DNA from: Ancylothrix sp. D3o
GTDB taxonomy: Bacteria; Cyanobacteriota; Cyanobacteriia; Cyanobacteriales; Oscillatoriaceae
Direction: 5' to 3'
Length of the DNA stretch: 64,000 nt
NCBI RefSeq assembly: GCF_025370775.1
Contig: NZ_JAMXEX010000018.1
Span: 1 to 64,000, forward strand
This document shows, piece after piece, positions 19,543 through 29,800 of this stretch. Each line of letters begins with the position of its first letter. Position 1 is the first letter of the stretch. The notes under the pieces are model-generated. The model was not told where the DNA came from and searched no databases. It saw only the letters and a program-made list of their open reading frames with translations. Made by a program: the position numbers and the translations under genes.

Positions 19543-21234
19543 TTAAGAAATTCGGAACACAGATTTAGCCGTAGCCTTCAGAGAATTGGCTGCATCAGTT
19601 AAAGTTTGCGTAATTGGGTGCTGAGTTTGTAAGAAAACTCGCGCACAATTGCGTCCTGGCATTCCAGAAATTGAGCCGCCCGGATGCGTACCGGCGCCGG
19701 TTAAATACAACCCTTCAATGGGAGTTTTATAATTAGCCAACTCCGGCAGAGGACGGAAAAACACCATCTGATCCAAAGTCATATCAATGTGATAGTGATT
19801 GCCCCGCAAAAAGCCGGTGCGTTCCGACAATTCCGGCGGACTTTCCACACGACGAGCAATGATGGAATTCTTGATATTAGGCGCATAATCGGCAATTTTA
19901 TCAACGCAACGATCCGCCACTTTATTCTTTAATTCATCAGTCCAGCCGGTGCCTTTCATTCCCGTACCATCCGCCCCTGCAATTTGATACGGTGCAAAAA
20001 ATTCCACCCACAAAGTATGCTTTCCTTCCGGTGCCATCGTCGGATCAAGCATGGTTGGCATCACGACATAAAGCGACGGATCATCAGGAATTTTACCGAC
20101 TGTTGGATCGCTGTGGGCGACTTCAACTTGATTCACAGAATCGGCAATCAAAAATGAGCCAATTAAAAACTCATCTTGGTGATTATGATGGTCAAAATGC
20201 AGCGGTTCTGAGAGCGCCAAATCAATCTTCATAATGCTCTCATTATTATTGACAATACGGCGTTCTACCCGTTCGCGTAAATTGGAATCCGCAGCATGAA
20301 CGGCATCTTCATCAACCAAATGTAAAAACACGCGCTGGGCATCAATATTAGAAATCACGCCTTTTTTCGCACGATATTCTTGCCCACCTTTTACCCGAAC
20401 ACCAACCGCACGCCCGTCATCAACTAAAATCTTTTCTACTGCTTGATCGGTGAGAATTTTTCCGCCTTCAGCTTGCACCAAATTAACCAAAGCAGCGGTT
20501 AAAGCACCCGTTCCGCCACGCGGTCTTGCCATGCCCGGATTATGACGCATTGCCATCATAATTGCCCCCACAGAAATCGTTTTTTGTGAAGGCGGTGCAC
20601 CTAATTCTGAGGCAAGTCTTGCCAGAGGTGCTTTGAGGAATTCTTCATCAAACCACTCTTCTAAAATATCGCGGGGACTTGTAAACATCGTGCGAACAAA
20701 ATCTAGGGTTTTATCTGGCCCGCCAATTACAGAAAGTAAATCTTGCAGTTTGGCCGCATCATAGTTGCCGGCCATATCAATTACAGATTTCGGTGGGGCA
20801 TTAAATATTGGAATCATTGCTCCAATTACTCGCTGCCAAAAATCAGTAAATTCTTTATATTTTTTGGCATCACGTTCGTTGTAGCGAGCAATTTCAGCAC
20901 AAGTTTTTTCCAGGGAACGGTGGGCTAAAAAATACTTGCCGTCGGGATGAGGACAAAACACAACGGGGTCACAATAAAGATATTTTAAGCCGTATTTTTT
21001 TAACTCTAATTCTTCGACAACCGGCCCCAAGTGAATAAATTCATGGTCGATAGCGCAAAGGTTAAATTTAAACCCAGGCGCTTCCTCTGGCATAGCTTCC
21101 TCGGTTGTGGCTGCACCACCGGGAATCGAACGTTTTTCTAATAGCAAAACGCTGTATCCTGCTTTCAGTAAGTAAGCGGCACAGGTTAACCCGTTGTGAC
21201 CGGCACCGATAATTACTACGTCGTAGGTTTCCAT
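19543..21234 (-). CDS. crtO: Beta-carotene ketolase CrtO
   Basis: FAD-dependent carotenoid ketolase of the phytoene-desaturase superfamily, 563 residues. It introduces a 4-keto group into beta-carotene to give echinenone. The N-terminal FAD motif is DVVIIGAGHNGLTCAAYLLK with EKRSIPGGAATTE. The segments FNLCAIDHEFIHLGPV, ELGAPPSQKTISVGA, RGGTGALTAALV and the C-terminal GLYLTGAGTHPGGSISG with GMPGRNCARVFL agree, from memory, with Synechocystis CrtO (slr0088), about 540 residues long. AGGAG precedes the ATG. Echinenone is also the ligand of orange carotenoid protein, which suggests a photoprotective role. Confidence 0.92.
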   Translation of the reverse strand: METYDVVIIGAGHNGLTCAAYLLKAGYSVLLLEKRSIPGGAATTEEAMPEEAPGFKFNLCAIDHEFIHLGPVVEELELKKYGLKYLYCDPVVFCPHPDGKYFLAHRSLEKTCAEIARYNERDAKKYKEFTDFWQRVIGAMIPIFNAPPKSVIDMAGNYDAAKLQDLLSVIGGPDKTLDFVRTMFTSPRDILEEWFDEEFLKAPLARLASELGAPPSQKTISVGAIMMAMRHNPGMARPRGGTGALTAALVNLVQAEGGKILTDQAVEKILVDDGRAVGVRVKGGQEYRAKKGVISNIDAQRVFLHLVDEDAVHAADSNLRERVERRIVNNNESIMKIDLALSEPLHFDHHNHQDEFLIGSFLIADSVNQVEVAHSDPTVGKIPDDPSLYVVMPTMLDPTMAPEGKHTLWVEFFAPYQIAGADGTGMKGTGWTDELKNKVADRCVDKIADYAPNIKNSIIARRVESPPELSERTGFLRGNHYHIDMTLDQMVFFRPLPELANYKTPIEGLYLTGAGTHPGGSISGMPGRNCARVFLQTQHPITQTLTDAANSLKATAKSVFRIS

Positions 21235-21291
21235 TCACAAAACTCCTAGATTACGAATTGCGTTAATCTTACAAAACTTTACAATTTACCA

Positions 21292-21325
21292 GGCTCTACC
21301 ACCCGATAGAGATTGTGGTAGAGCC
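21292..21325 (-). terminator. Hairpin between the P450 gene and crtO
   Basis: GGCTCTACCAC (21292-21302) pairs perfectly with GTGGTAGAGCC (21315-21325) over 11 bp. It lies after the P450 stop and before the crtO start on the minus strand, so it would separate the two transcripts. No clear T-run follows. Confidence 0.5.
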
Positions 21326-21403
21326 GGCAATACAAAAGTTAGAGAAACCCTTTCTTACTCAGTTAAAACGTAGGGAGCGCTCCCTTGGAAATAAAGCTAA
21401 CGG

Positions 21404-22783
21404 TTACAAACTCCCCGCCAGTTGCAATTCTGCTAAGGGACGCCGGCGTTCATTTTTCACCACCATTTCCACACCACCGGCCGGCGCAAGCGTCACACCG
21501 CGACGTACCGGACGCACCGGCTGATTATTCGCCAAACCTAACTGCCAACGCGATACAATCGTTGCCAAAATTAACTTCATTTCAAACTGTGCCAAAGCTA
21601 ACCCTAAACAACGCCGGTTTCCGCCTCCAAACGGCAAAAACTCATAGGGAGAAAATTGCCTTTCCAAAAATCGCTCTGGTTTAAATAAATGTGGTTCAGG
21701 ATAAAGCTCTGGTCGGTGGTGAACTAAATAAATACAACCAAACAAAACGGTTCCAGGGTCAAACTCATACCCCATCAACTTAAAGGGTGATTTAACAATG
21801 CGAGGAAATGTTAACATTGCCACAGGATAAATACGCAGAGTCTCCGAACAAACCGCGCTCAAATATGGTAATTTAAAAATAGCCGTTGGGTCTGGATTTT
21901 CCCCCAAAGCGTCTATTTCTTGGCGTAACTTTTCTTCGACTTCGGGGTGCCGGTGTATCCAATAAAGAGCCCAAGAAAGTGCCGTTGCTGTTGTTTCGTG
22001 ACCCGCCGCCAAAAGCGTCATCAATTCATCGCATAATTCTTCATTGTTCATGCCTTCTCCAGCCTCATCACGCGCCTGCAACAACAGCGTTAAAACATCA
22101 TTGCGCTGGCTATCTAAATTTTGGCGGCGTTCCTCAATCTCGGCCTCTAGGAATTCATCTAACTCGCGCCGTTTTCGCAACCAATGACCCCAAGGACTCC
22201 AGGAGCCCAAATCTTTTTGTAAAAAGTCAAAAAACAACAAACTCGAACGCAAAGGCGACCCCAGCAAATCGAGAATTTCTCCTAAAAGTTTCTGAATTTT
22301 ATAGTAACGTTCCCCTTCATTTAAACCGAAAACTGCGTGTAAAATTACGCCCATCGTCACTTCTTGCATTACATCCCGAACCGAAAAAGATTCGCCTATT
22401 TTCCACCGGCCTGTTGCTTGATTGGTAACATCACAAATCACCTGACTGTAATGGCGCATTCTTTCTCCGTGAAACGGCGGCATTAAAAGCTGACGTTCGC
22501 GCCGGTGTTTTTCTCCATCCATTAAAAAGAGGGACTTATCCCCCACCAAAGGCCGCAAAATTTCATTACCGCGACCGGTATCAAATTGCTTTGGATCGGC
22601 TGTAAATAACTCTTGAATACCCTGCGGATGATTAATAAATACGAAAGGGCTGACATTGCTAACTTGAGTTGTAAAAATGTCGGGATAACGCGAGGCAGCG
22701 TTATTCATATAAGCCAGCGGATCACCTACCCACTGTATTTTTTGGATAAAGGAAGGCGTTTCAATCCTATTAGGTAATTTCAT
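21404..22783 (-). CDS. Cytochrome P450, CYP110-like
   Basis: Heme monooxygenase of 459 residues with no membrane anchor. I-helix AGHETTATAL (oxygen activation), K-helix ETLR, the PERF meander and the heme loop FGGGNRRCLG with Cys392 as the thiolate ligand are all intact. N-terminal LPPFHGERMRHY-like features and the overall sequence suggest the cyanobacterial CYP110 group, members of which hydroxylate fatty acids or terpenes (recalled). Lying just upstream of crtO on the same strand, it could act on isoprenoids, but the hairpin between them argues against simple cotranscription. No strong RBS precedes the ATG. Confidence 0.9.
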   Translation of the reverse strand: MKLPNRIETPSFIQKIQWVGDPLAYMNNAASRYPDIFTTQVSNVSPFVFINHPQGIQELFTADPKQFDTGRGNEILRPLVGDKSLFLMDGEKHRRERQLLMPPFHGERMRHYSQVICDVTNQATGRWKIGESFSVRDVMQEVTMGVILHAVFGLNEGERYYKIQKLLGEILDLLGSPLRSSLLFFDFLQKDLGSWSPWGHWLRKRRELDEFLEAEIEERRQNLDSQRNDVLTLLLQARDEAGEGMNNEELCDELMTLLAAGHETTATALSWALYWIHRHPEVEEKLRQEIDALGENPDPTAIFKLPYLSAVCSETLRIYPVAMLTFPRIVKSPFKLMGYEFDPGTVLFGCIYLVHHRPELYPEPHLFKPERFLERQFSPYEFLPFGGGNRRCLGLALAQFEMKLILATIVSRWQLGLANNQPVRPVRRGVTLAPAGGVEMVVKNERRRPLAELQLAGSL

Positions 22784-22853
22784 TGCGGGGTAGAAGTAAT
22801 ATTTTTTGTCTCCACTATTCTAATAGTTTTCCCAATTACCAGCTTATAAAAAA

Positions 22854-22881
22854 GTAGGGACACCGTTGCTGGTGCCCCTAC
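22854..22881 (-). terminator. Intrinsic terminator of the pseudokinase gene
   Basis: GTAGGGaCACC pairs with GGTGcCCCTAC (one mismatch) around a 6-nt loop. Flanking A and T runs give a T-tract on the minus strand. It is 115 bp beyond the stop at 22996. Confidence 0.75.
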
Positions 22882-22995
22882 CTTTTGTAAACTCTCACAA
22901 CACACTCCACCCCAGAAGCCGGAATCAAATCATGCAAGATTTATTTAAAATAAATATGAATTTCAGACCGGCTTTGTCGTTATACAAGATTAACT

Positions 22996-24927
22996 TCAAG
23001 TGGTCAGGAAAACCGCACCCGGATTAATTTCTTGCATAAAATCGCCCGGATTCAAACCAAGGGCCATATCGCCTAAAGGCGGCAAAGCAGCCCTGGGAGA
23101 TCCCGACCGTTGAGCCGCAGGAGCCACCGGCACACCAGAGCGACTTTTGCCTTTACCGCGCAATCTTTTCGCAAAATCAACCCGCTTAGCTTGAGCAGTC
23201 GTGTAAGCCTTCGTATCCTTGGGAACTTGTTTAAGCGTTTTAATCGCCCCGTTATAATCTTTGACCTGCGCTCGCTTATAAGCTTGTTGAAGCAAACGCT
23301 GTCCAATCACCTCATTTTTAATTTGCTGCTTTTGACTATATTCATCAATTTTGACTTTAATTTTGGCATAATTTGGCAGCCCTTTAGGAATTTGAGAAAG
23401 TGCCTTTATTGCCCCTGTAAAATCTTTAGCCTTAGCTTTTTCACTTGAAACCTTAATTAACTTGTTAATTTCTGGGGCGAGGGCAGTTGTGGCTTGTTTA
23501 ACCATTGGCTCAACTTTTTTGTGCCAAGTGGGAAGCGCCGGCAACTTATCTGCTTCTGCCAATACATCTCGCCAGCGTTTTTCTGAACTAGCTTTTTTTA
23601 CTTTGGCAACTTGTTGGTTTGCCAAATTCAAAGTTTTTTCCCACTCAATCGAGGCATCTTTGGCTTGATAATAAGCCGCACTGTAGCGAGGAACTTCTGT
23701 GGCTAATTTAATTGCTCCTTTGAGATCGCCGGCCTTATACTCTTGCGTTGCTTTTGCAAACGTATCTAAACCAGGATCAACCGGCGCCGCCAGCAACAAA
23801 TTATACATCCCAAAGGCCAGGGCCACCGCATTTGCCCCCATCCCAGCCACAAGTCCCGCTGTCACGAGCAAGCAGCCACCAGAAGAGCGAGTTTTAGCTT
23901 TTTGGGGGCTGTCTGACTTAACGCTCTTGCTGCGATCTAAGGGCGAGTGCTCGGCCTTCGCTTCTACGGGGCTACTGGGGGGGAGAAGTTGATCTGCCTT
24001 TTCTTCTACGGAGCTACTGACGGGCAGAGATTCATTACTTAACCATAAATCCCGCGTCAAATCTTCAACATCTAACAGCACTTCTGAAGGCAAATCGGCT
24101 GGTTGATTTTGTTGCTCTTGACGAGTAAAAAATGACCAGAGATTTTCCAAGACTTGGTTATCAAAATAAAATTTTAATTCTTCCTCGCTTATGCCGGTTT
24201 GGGCCCGCATTCCAATCAAAGCCAAAGCATAAATATCTGTTTTGGCAGAAGGTTGATAAAGCGAGTCAAAACTAAAAGGTAAATAAGGATTTTTGTCAAT
24301 CGGTTGTAAGGCAGAAGTGGATGCTAAATTATTTTCTTCGGGTGTCCAAGCTGAATTTTCTTCTAAGAGAAAATGGCTAAACGGTGGCAGCCAAACATCT
24401 TTACTAAGGGCAAAGCCTGTGACAATTAACTTGCCATCAGAAAGCCGGCGGATAATTTTTTCGGGTTTAAGATCGCCATGAAGCACTCCCAAACTGTGAG
24501 CATATTGCAAGACTCCCATGAGGTCTTGGAGCATTGCCGTTACGTCGTTTTGGCTCCAAGGTTGGCCGGTTATGAGTTCAGCAGATAAGGGTTGACCTTC
24601 GGTAAATTCTTCCACCCAATAGAAGCTTTTTCCTTGATAAAAACTTGCTAATAAAGTGGGTATTTGTTGGTGGAGGCCAAGGAGTCTGAGGGTTTCGCCA
24701 AACTGTGCCAGAACTTCACCTGCTTCTGACCAATTGTTGAGGTAAGTTTCAGGAATTGGGATTTCTTTAACAATACATTTAGGATGGCCGGTTTCGGCTG
24801 TATCGAGCGCTAAATAAGTAGTCGGAACTGAGGGAGGTTCCAAGACGCTGATTACTTTATAACGCCCGTCTAATAACGTGCCTAACAAAGGCTTTAACAT
24901 TAATTTTGTCATAGAACAACTTTCCAC
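22996..24927 (-). CDS. Membrane Ser/Thr pseudokinase with C-terminal repeat domain
   Basis: A 643-residue protein. Residues ~15-290 have a Ser/Thr kinase fold: the VAIK-like lysine is present (CIVKEIP) and the catalytic loop is HGDLKPEK (Asp152). The metal-binding Asn is replaced by Lys157, and DFG is replaced by TGF (Thr170), so both Mg ligands are lost and phosphotransfer is unlikely. A linker and one transmembrane helix (~350-380, LLVTAGLVAGMGANAVALAF) lead to extracytoplasmic TPR-like repeats (AGDLKGAIKLATEVPR, AKDFTGAIKALSQIPK, VKDYNGAIKTLKQVPK). The tail ends with LNPGDFMQEI. The annotated start is GTG; ATG at 24910-24912 (MTKLMLKP) is equally likely. The next gene upstream is a paralogue of its C-terminal half. 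Confidence 0.88.
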   Translation of the reverse strand: MESCSMTKLMLKPLLGTLLDGRYKVISVLEPPSVPTTYLALDTAETGHPKCIVKEIPIPETYLNNWSEAGEVLAQFGETLRLLGLHQQIPTLLASFYQGKSFYWVEEFTEGQPLSAELITGQPWSQNDVTAMLQDLMGVLQYAHSLGVLHGDLKPEKIIRRLSDGKLIVTGFALSKDVWLPPFSHFLLEENSAWTPEENNLASTSALQPIDKNPYLPFSFDSLYQPSAKTDIYALALIGMRAQTGISEEELKFYFDNQVLENLWSFFTRQEQQNQPADLPSEVLLDVEDLTRDLWLSNESLPVSSSVEEKADQLLPPSSPVEAKAEHSPLDRSKSVKSDSPQKAKTRSSGGCLLVTAGLVAGMGANAVALAFGMYNLLLAAPVDPGLDTFAKATQEYKAGDLKGAIKLATEVPRYSAAYYQAKDASIEWEKTLNLANQQVAKVKKASSEKRWRDVLAEADKLPALPTWHKKVEPMVKQATTALAPEINKLIKVSSEKAKAKDFTGAIKALSQIPKGLPNYAKIKVKIDEYSQKQQIKNEVIGQRLLQQAYKRAQVKDYNGAIKTLKQVPKDTKAYTTAQAKRVDFAKRLRGKGKSRSGVPVAPAAQRSGSPRAALPPLGDMALGLNPGDFMQEINPGAVFLTT

Positions 24928-25020
24928 AGCCGCTCTTAATAAATCGCTAATTAGGGTTGAGTTTTTCGGGGGATGAGGGATTGGGATTTACCACTCCCCA
25001 AAAAAACAGGTAAAACAATG

Positions 25021-25045
25021 AGGGGTGCAAAGTGAATGCACCCCT
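25021..25045 (-). terminator. Hairpin between the two paralogous genes
   Basis: AGGGGTGCA (25021-25029) pairs with TGCACCCCT (25037-25045), a 9-bp perfect stem. It lies between the stop of the upstream gene (25159) and the start of the pseudokinase gene (24927). The stem shares AGGGGTGCA with the crtO terminator. Confidence 0.6.
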
Positions 25046-25158
25046 GTTCTGCCGATTGTGGTTGCCGGTGGGGAGGCTTTTGGCCTTTCCCAGCGCTAAC
25101 AAAGTGTTTAAGAGCTTGAGTTTTTTCTCAGCCAGTAAGACAGAACTATCAATTACTT

Positions 25159-26088
25159 TCAGCCTCCCAATTGCGTTTTCGGGAGAGAAAATACAAGTGG
25201 CTGAGTGGAAATTTCTTGAGGAATGTCGCCTGGATTGAGAGTTGCAGACGCCGATGCGTGGAGAGCGACTTGAGGAAATGTGTTACCAGCGGCAATTAAT
25301 TGGCGCTGTTTTTGACTATACTCAGCGACTTTAGCGGGTACTTTTGTATAGGCAATGGTATCTTTAGGAATTTGTTTCAGCGAGCCGATGGCCGCGTCAA
25401 AATCTTTTGCTGATGCTTTGTTGTAGGCAGTTTGCAAGAGTTTATGGGCTTGGACTTCACGCGAAAGTTTTTGTTGTGCGGTTGGATCAGCTTTGGTAAC
25501 TGTATTGGTGGCGCTTTGGTGGTTGAGAGTCTGTGCTTGTTCGTAAGAAGGTTGTAATTTGTTGTCTGCTTGGGCGTGCAATTGAGGCCCAGATAATTGT
25601 GCTGTCTCACTTATGGGCGATTGAGGAGAGGCGTACATTAGATAGCCGCCGATGGTGAGAGCGAGGAAATTAACAGCCACACCGGCACTGATGGCAGCGC
25701 GGGGAGAAATTTGAACTTCCTCGTTTTCGGTGACTGGTGCTAAGACGGTGGGAGGGCTGGCCGGTGGGGCCGGTTCGACATTTTCTTGAGGTGCACTGGA
25801 AGCGCGGAAAAAGCTTAATCGACCGCAACCATCATCTTTGAGATAGTGAAAAACGCGACGATTGCCTGTGGTGGTTTGCTGCTGCCAAATTAATTCAGGT
25901 GTGTTTTGGTGGGGAGGGAAAACAGACGGTTGGGGGCTGAGCGACTCGACGGTTCCCATGACAACCGATACCTCCATTGATTGGTTTTCTTGGAGGTGAC
26001 AATTTTGGCCGGCCAAAATGCCGGTTTCCACCCTCACAAAGTGATTATCCTGTTTTTTGTTCAGGCGTTGAGTCATTTTGTATTCCAT
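25159..26088 (-). CDS. Single-pass membrane protein, paralogue of the pseudokinase C-terminus
   Basis: About 309 residues from the chosen start (MEYKMTQRLNKKQ, ATG at 26086-26088, with GAGGAAAG upstream); the frame extends to another ATG at 26184. The N-terminal third is cytoplasmic and unrecognised (ELIWQQQTTTGNRRVFHYLK). One transmembrane helix follows (ISAGVAVNFLALTIGGYLMY), then a repeat segment (AYNKASAKDFDAAIGSLKQI) and the tail LNPGDIPQEI. The repeat and tail match the downstream pseudokinase closely, so the two probably arose by partial duplication and may work together at the membrane. There is no kinase domain. Confidence 0.8.
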   Translation of the reverse strand: MEYKMTQRLNKKQDNHFVRVETGILAGQNCHLQENQSMEVSVVMGTVESLSPQPSVFPPHQNTPELIWQQQTTTGNRRVFHYLKDDGCGRLSFFRASSAPQENVEPAPPASPPTVLAPVTENEEVQISPRAAISAGVAVNFLALTIGGYLMYASPQSPISETAQLSGPQLHAQADNKLQPSYEQAQTLNHQSATNTVTKADPTAQQKLSREVQAHKLLQTAYNKASAKDFDAAIGSLKQIPKDTIAYTKVPAKVAEYSQKQRQLIAAGNTFPQVALHASASATLNPGDIPQEISTQPLVFSLPKTQLGG

Positions 26089-26184
26089 AAACGGTATCTT
26101 TCCTCTAATTGGGGTAGTAAAAATCACCGCACTCTTAAAATAATGTCGGTCTAAGGACTTTGAGGCGATTTCTGACAAAAACAT

Positions 26185-26812
26185 CTAGGCTACACTCTAC
26201 CGTAACCTCAACCGATTATCGGGAGAGGGGCTTGACCCACATCTTCAGTGTGCCGCTCTCGCCGTCTTGGCTCTAGGCTTTTTTACAATTTGTTAAAAAG
26301 CTAGGAGGGTAATAAATGAATTACAATCTATTTAAAAAATAAGCCGATTTTATTTCAGGGTTTTGTCAGCAACTTTTGAGAATATCCACATCAGTGAGCA
26401 GGCCAGCAGCGGCCTATTCTAGTGATGGGGCTTTCTTCTTCACAGCTTCCAACAAAATTATCACTGGGCATTTTTGGCAAAAAAGTTATAAAGAAATAAG
26501 TTCTGCTCTGATGGAAATATTTCGGCTTATTATTTCTTTATAAAACCTTTAATGACAAACAAGCAAGCGAACTGTAAATGAAACTACAAACCACCAACCT
26601 AAGTGATTAAGGCCACAAAAATTTACAGCCATGCTTTAAACTTGAGTTAACCCCTTGAAGGTAGAGGCCGGCTAAACGAATAAAAGTTTTTATTGGCTAG
26701 TCTGGATGTTTTGAGCAAGAGCATTTAGCTGCAAGCATAAAAACAAAGTTTAGCGAGGCTAATTTTTAAAGTCAATTTTTTTTCAAAATTCACCGCTTTT
26801 TTAAATACTGCA
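26185..26812. other. 630-bp divergent intergenic region
   Basis: Contains the promoters of the minus-strand membrane protein and the plus-strand giant kinase. At 26303-26342 a good Shine-Dalgarno (AGGAGG) precedes an 8-codon frame (MNYNLFKK), which could be a leader peptide or chance. A C/G-rich segment ending in GGCTTTTTT near 26275-26287 could end a small RNA. Neither is strong. Confidence 0.35.
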
Positions 26813-29800
26813 ATGACAAATAACAATCCCGCCCATATTTTAATTGTCGATGACAGTCCAAGCAATTTACGGTTTTTATCAAAAATTTTAACTGATCAAG
26901 GATATAGCGTGCAAAGAGCGATCTCAGGAAACGTAGCTCTTAATGCGGTAAAAGCTAAGTTGCCAGACATCATTTTACTGGATATTCTTATGCCGGAAAT
27001 GAACGGCTATGAAGTGTGTCAATTTTTAAAATCGCAACCAGAAACCAGCAACATTCCCGTTATTTTTATTAGCGCCCTTCAAGAAATAAGCGCTCAAATT
27101 CAAGCCTTTGAAGCGGGGGGTGTAGATTATATTACAAAACCGTTTCACATTGATGAAGTTCTTATCCGTGTTGAAAATCAATTACGCTTGCAATTTTTGC
27201 AAAAACAACTCAGTGAACAAAACGCCAGACTGCAACAGGAAATTCAAGAACGCCGGCGCGTTGAAATTGAATTAAGCAACCGAGAAAAGCTCAATCAATC
27301 GATTTTAAACTGCGCGCCGGTGGGAATTTGCTTGACCGATGAAAACGGCTATTTTGTGCAAGTAAACCCCGCCTATTGCGAATTGTATGGATTTACAGCA
27401 GAAGAATTAATTGGTCAACCTTTTACGATTCATTTTCCCGATTCTGATACCTCAGAAATTTCGTTTATATTGCAAGAATATAAAAATTTTATTTGCACAA
27501 GCACTGAAAATCAAACCGGCAAATATTGTGTTTCTCGCAAAGAGGGAACGCAATTGATAGTGGACATTACTCGCAGTGTGTTTCAACAAGAAGACGGACA
27601 AATTTTTGCTGTAACTTCCGTTAAAGACATCACCGAACGCCACAGAGCAGAACAAGAGAAAAATCGCTTAGTGCTTTCGTTGCAAAAAAGCAAAGCTTCC
27701 TTAGCAGCCGCCCAAAGAGTTGCCCATATAGGAAGCTGGGAATATGACCTAAACACAGGCAAAATTACTTGGTCAGAAGAACTGTTTCATATCTTTGGGC
27801 TAGAGGCAAATCACCGGGAACTAAGCTACCCAGAAGTGGTTAATTTAATTCATCCAGAAGACCAGAAATTTTTTCAAGAAACTGTTAAACGCGCTCTGGA
27901 AAATCCCAACTTATACGAACTAGAATTCCGCATTTGTTGTCCAGACGGTCAACTTCGGTATGTAGAAGGAAAAGGAGAACCAGTCATCCGTCAGGGAATG
28001 GTGATTCAGTTGTTTGGAACTGCAATGGACATCACCCATCGCAAACAAGTGGAACTGCAACTGCAAAAACAATTTTACCGCAGTAACCTGCTGCGCCATA
28101 TCACAGAAAAAATCCGCTCTGAACTAGAAACAAAGAAGATTTTTGAAATAGCGGCAACTCAACTGGGGCAAGCTTTTCGAGCAAGTCGATGTTTAATTCA
28201 CACTTATATTTTGCAGCCAATTCCAAAAATTACTCTGGTGGCAGAATATGTGGTAAATGGCTATGAATCGCTCTCAAATTTTGATTTTCCTATCAGCGAC
28301 TCCCACATACAAAAGTTATTAATGCTTGATAAAGCTAGAGCTTCAAATGATGTTTATAAAGACCCTTTGTTAGAAAAAAAACTTTCAATTTTTCGGCAAT
28401 TTAGAATCAAATCTATGTTAGCAGTTCGCACTTCCTATAAAGGAAAAGCTAACGGAATAATAGCGTTTCATCAATGTGACGAATACCGAGTATGGACAGA
28501 GGAAGAAATTGAATTTTTAGAAGCCATTGCAGCCCAATTAGGAATCGCCATCGCTCAGGCAAAATTACTAGACAAAGAACAACAAGCGCGCGAGGAACTT
28601 GACCGGCAAAACTTACAACTCCAGCAAGAAATTAACATCCGTGCTGTTACCGAAAACGCCCTGATTCAAAGCGAAAGCAAATATCGTGCCTTGGTGGAAT
28701 CTTCCCAGGATATTATTTGGTCAGTAGATTCTGAAGGTCGATATACTTTTATTAACCCAGCAGTTCAACAAATTTACGGCTACGAACCGGCAGAAATGAT
28801 TGGGCATTTAATGACAGAATTTTTGCCCTCAGAACAAATCGCCAAAGAAGAAAATATTTTAGAACGCCTCTTGCAGGGCGAATCAATTTTTCATTATGAA
28901 ACCACCCACCTTACCAAAGACGGAAAAGCGATTTATCTGCTGTTAAATGCTCTGCCATTAAAAAACGAGCAGGGAAAAATTATTTCGATCATCGGCACAA
29001 ATAGTGATATCACCGAACGCAAACAAAGAGAAGAAGCCCTAAAATTAATTGTCGAAGGAACAGCATCTACCACCGGCGATGCTTTTATGCGTTCCTGCGT
29101 GCGGTATTTAGCAGAAGTTTTGCAAGTAAAATATGCCTTCATTGCCCAACTGGTAAACGCTGATAAAAATACAGTCCATATCCTTTCTTTCTGGCAAGGA
29201 GAAACCTGGGGCGCAAATATGCTTTCTGATTCTTCGTCAACCCCCTGCTATGAAGTTTTACAAGGAAAACCTCATTTTTGTTCTCATTCGCTGCAATCTT
29301 TGTATCCAAAAAGTGAAGAATTAGGCATATTTAATGCCGAGAGCTATTGGGGAGTTCCCTTATTTGATTTTCAAGGAAAAGTCAGCGGTGTTTTGGCAGT
29401 GATGGATACAAAACCGATGACTTATGATGGGGGAGCCGAATCTATTTTAAAAATTTTTGCAGCCCGTGCCGGTGCAGAAATTGAACGCAAACGAGTTGAA
29501 GAAGAATTGATCGAAAGCCAAAAACGCCTCAGTACCCTTGTCACCACCAATGCAGACGGTTTAATTGTGGTTGATAATCTGGGAATTGTCCAATTTATCA
29601 ACCCAGCCGGTGAAAAAATATTAGGTCGTAAAGTTTCGGAAATGCTGGGTCAATTATTTGGAATTGCTACTCACCCAAACAAAACGACTGTTATAGACAT
29701 TCCTCACCGTACTGGCGAAATTATCACCGTTGAAATGCAGGTTGTTGATATTGTCTGGAGAAGCGAAAATGCCTATCTGGTTTCCCTCAGAGATATTAGC

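Noticed and set aside
26316-26342. 8-codon leader-like frame after AGGAGG
   Set aside because: Too short to support without conservation data, though the RBS is good.
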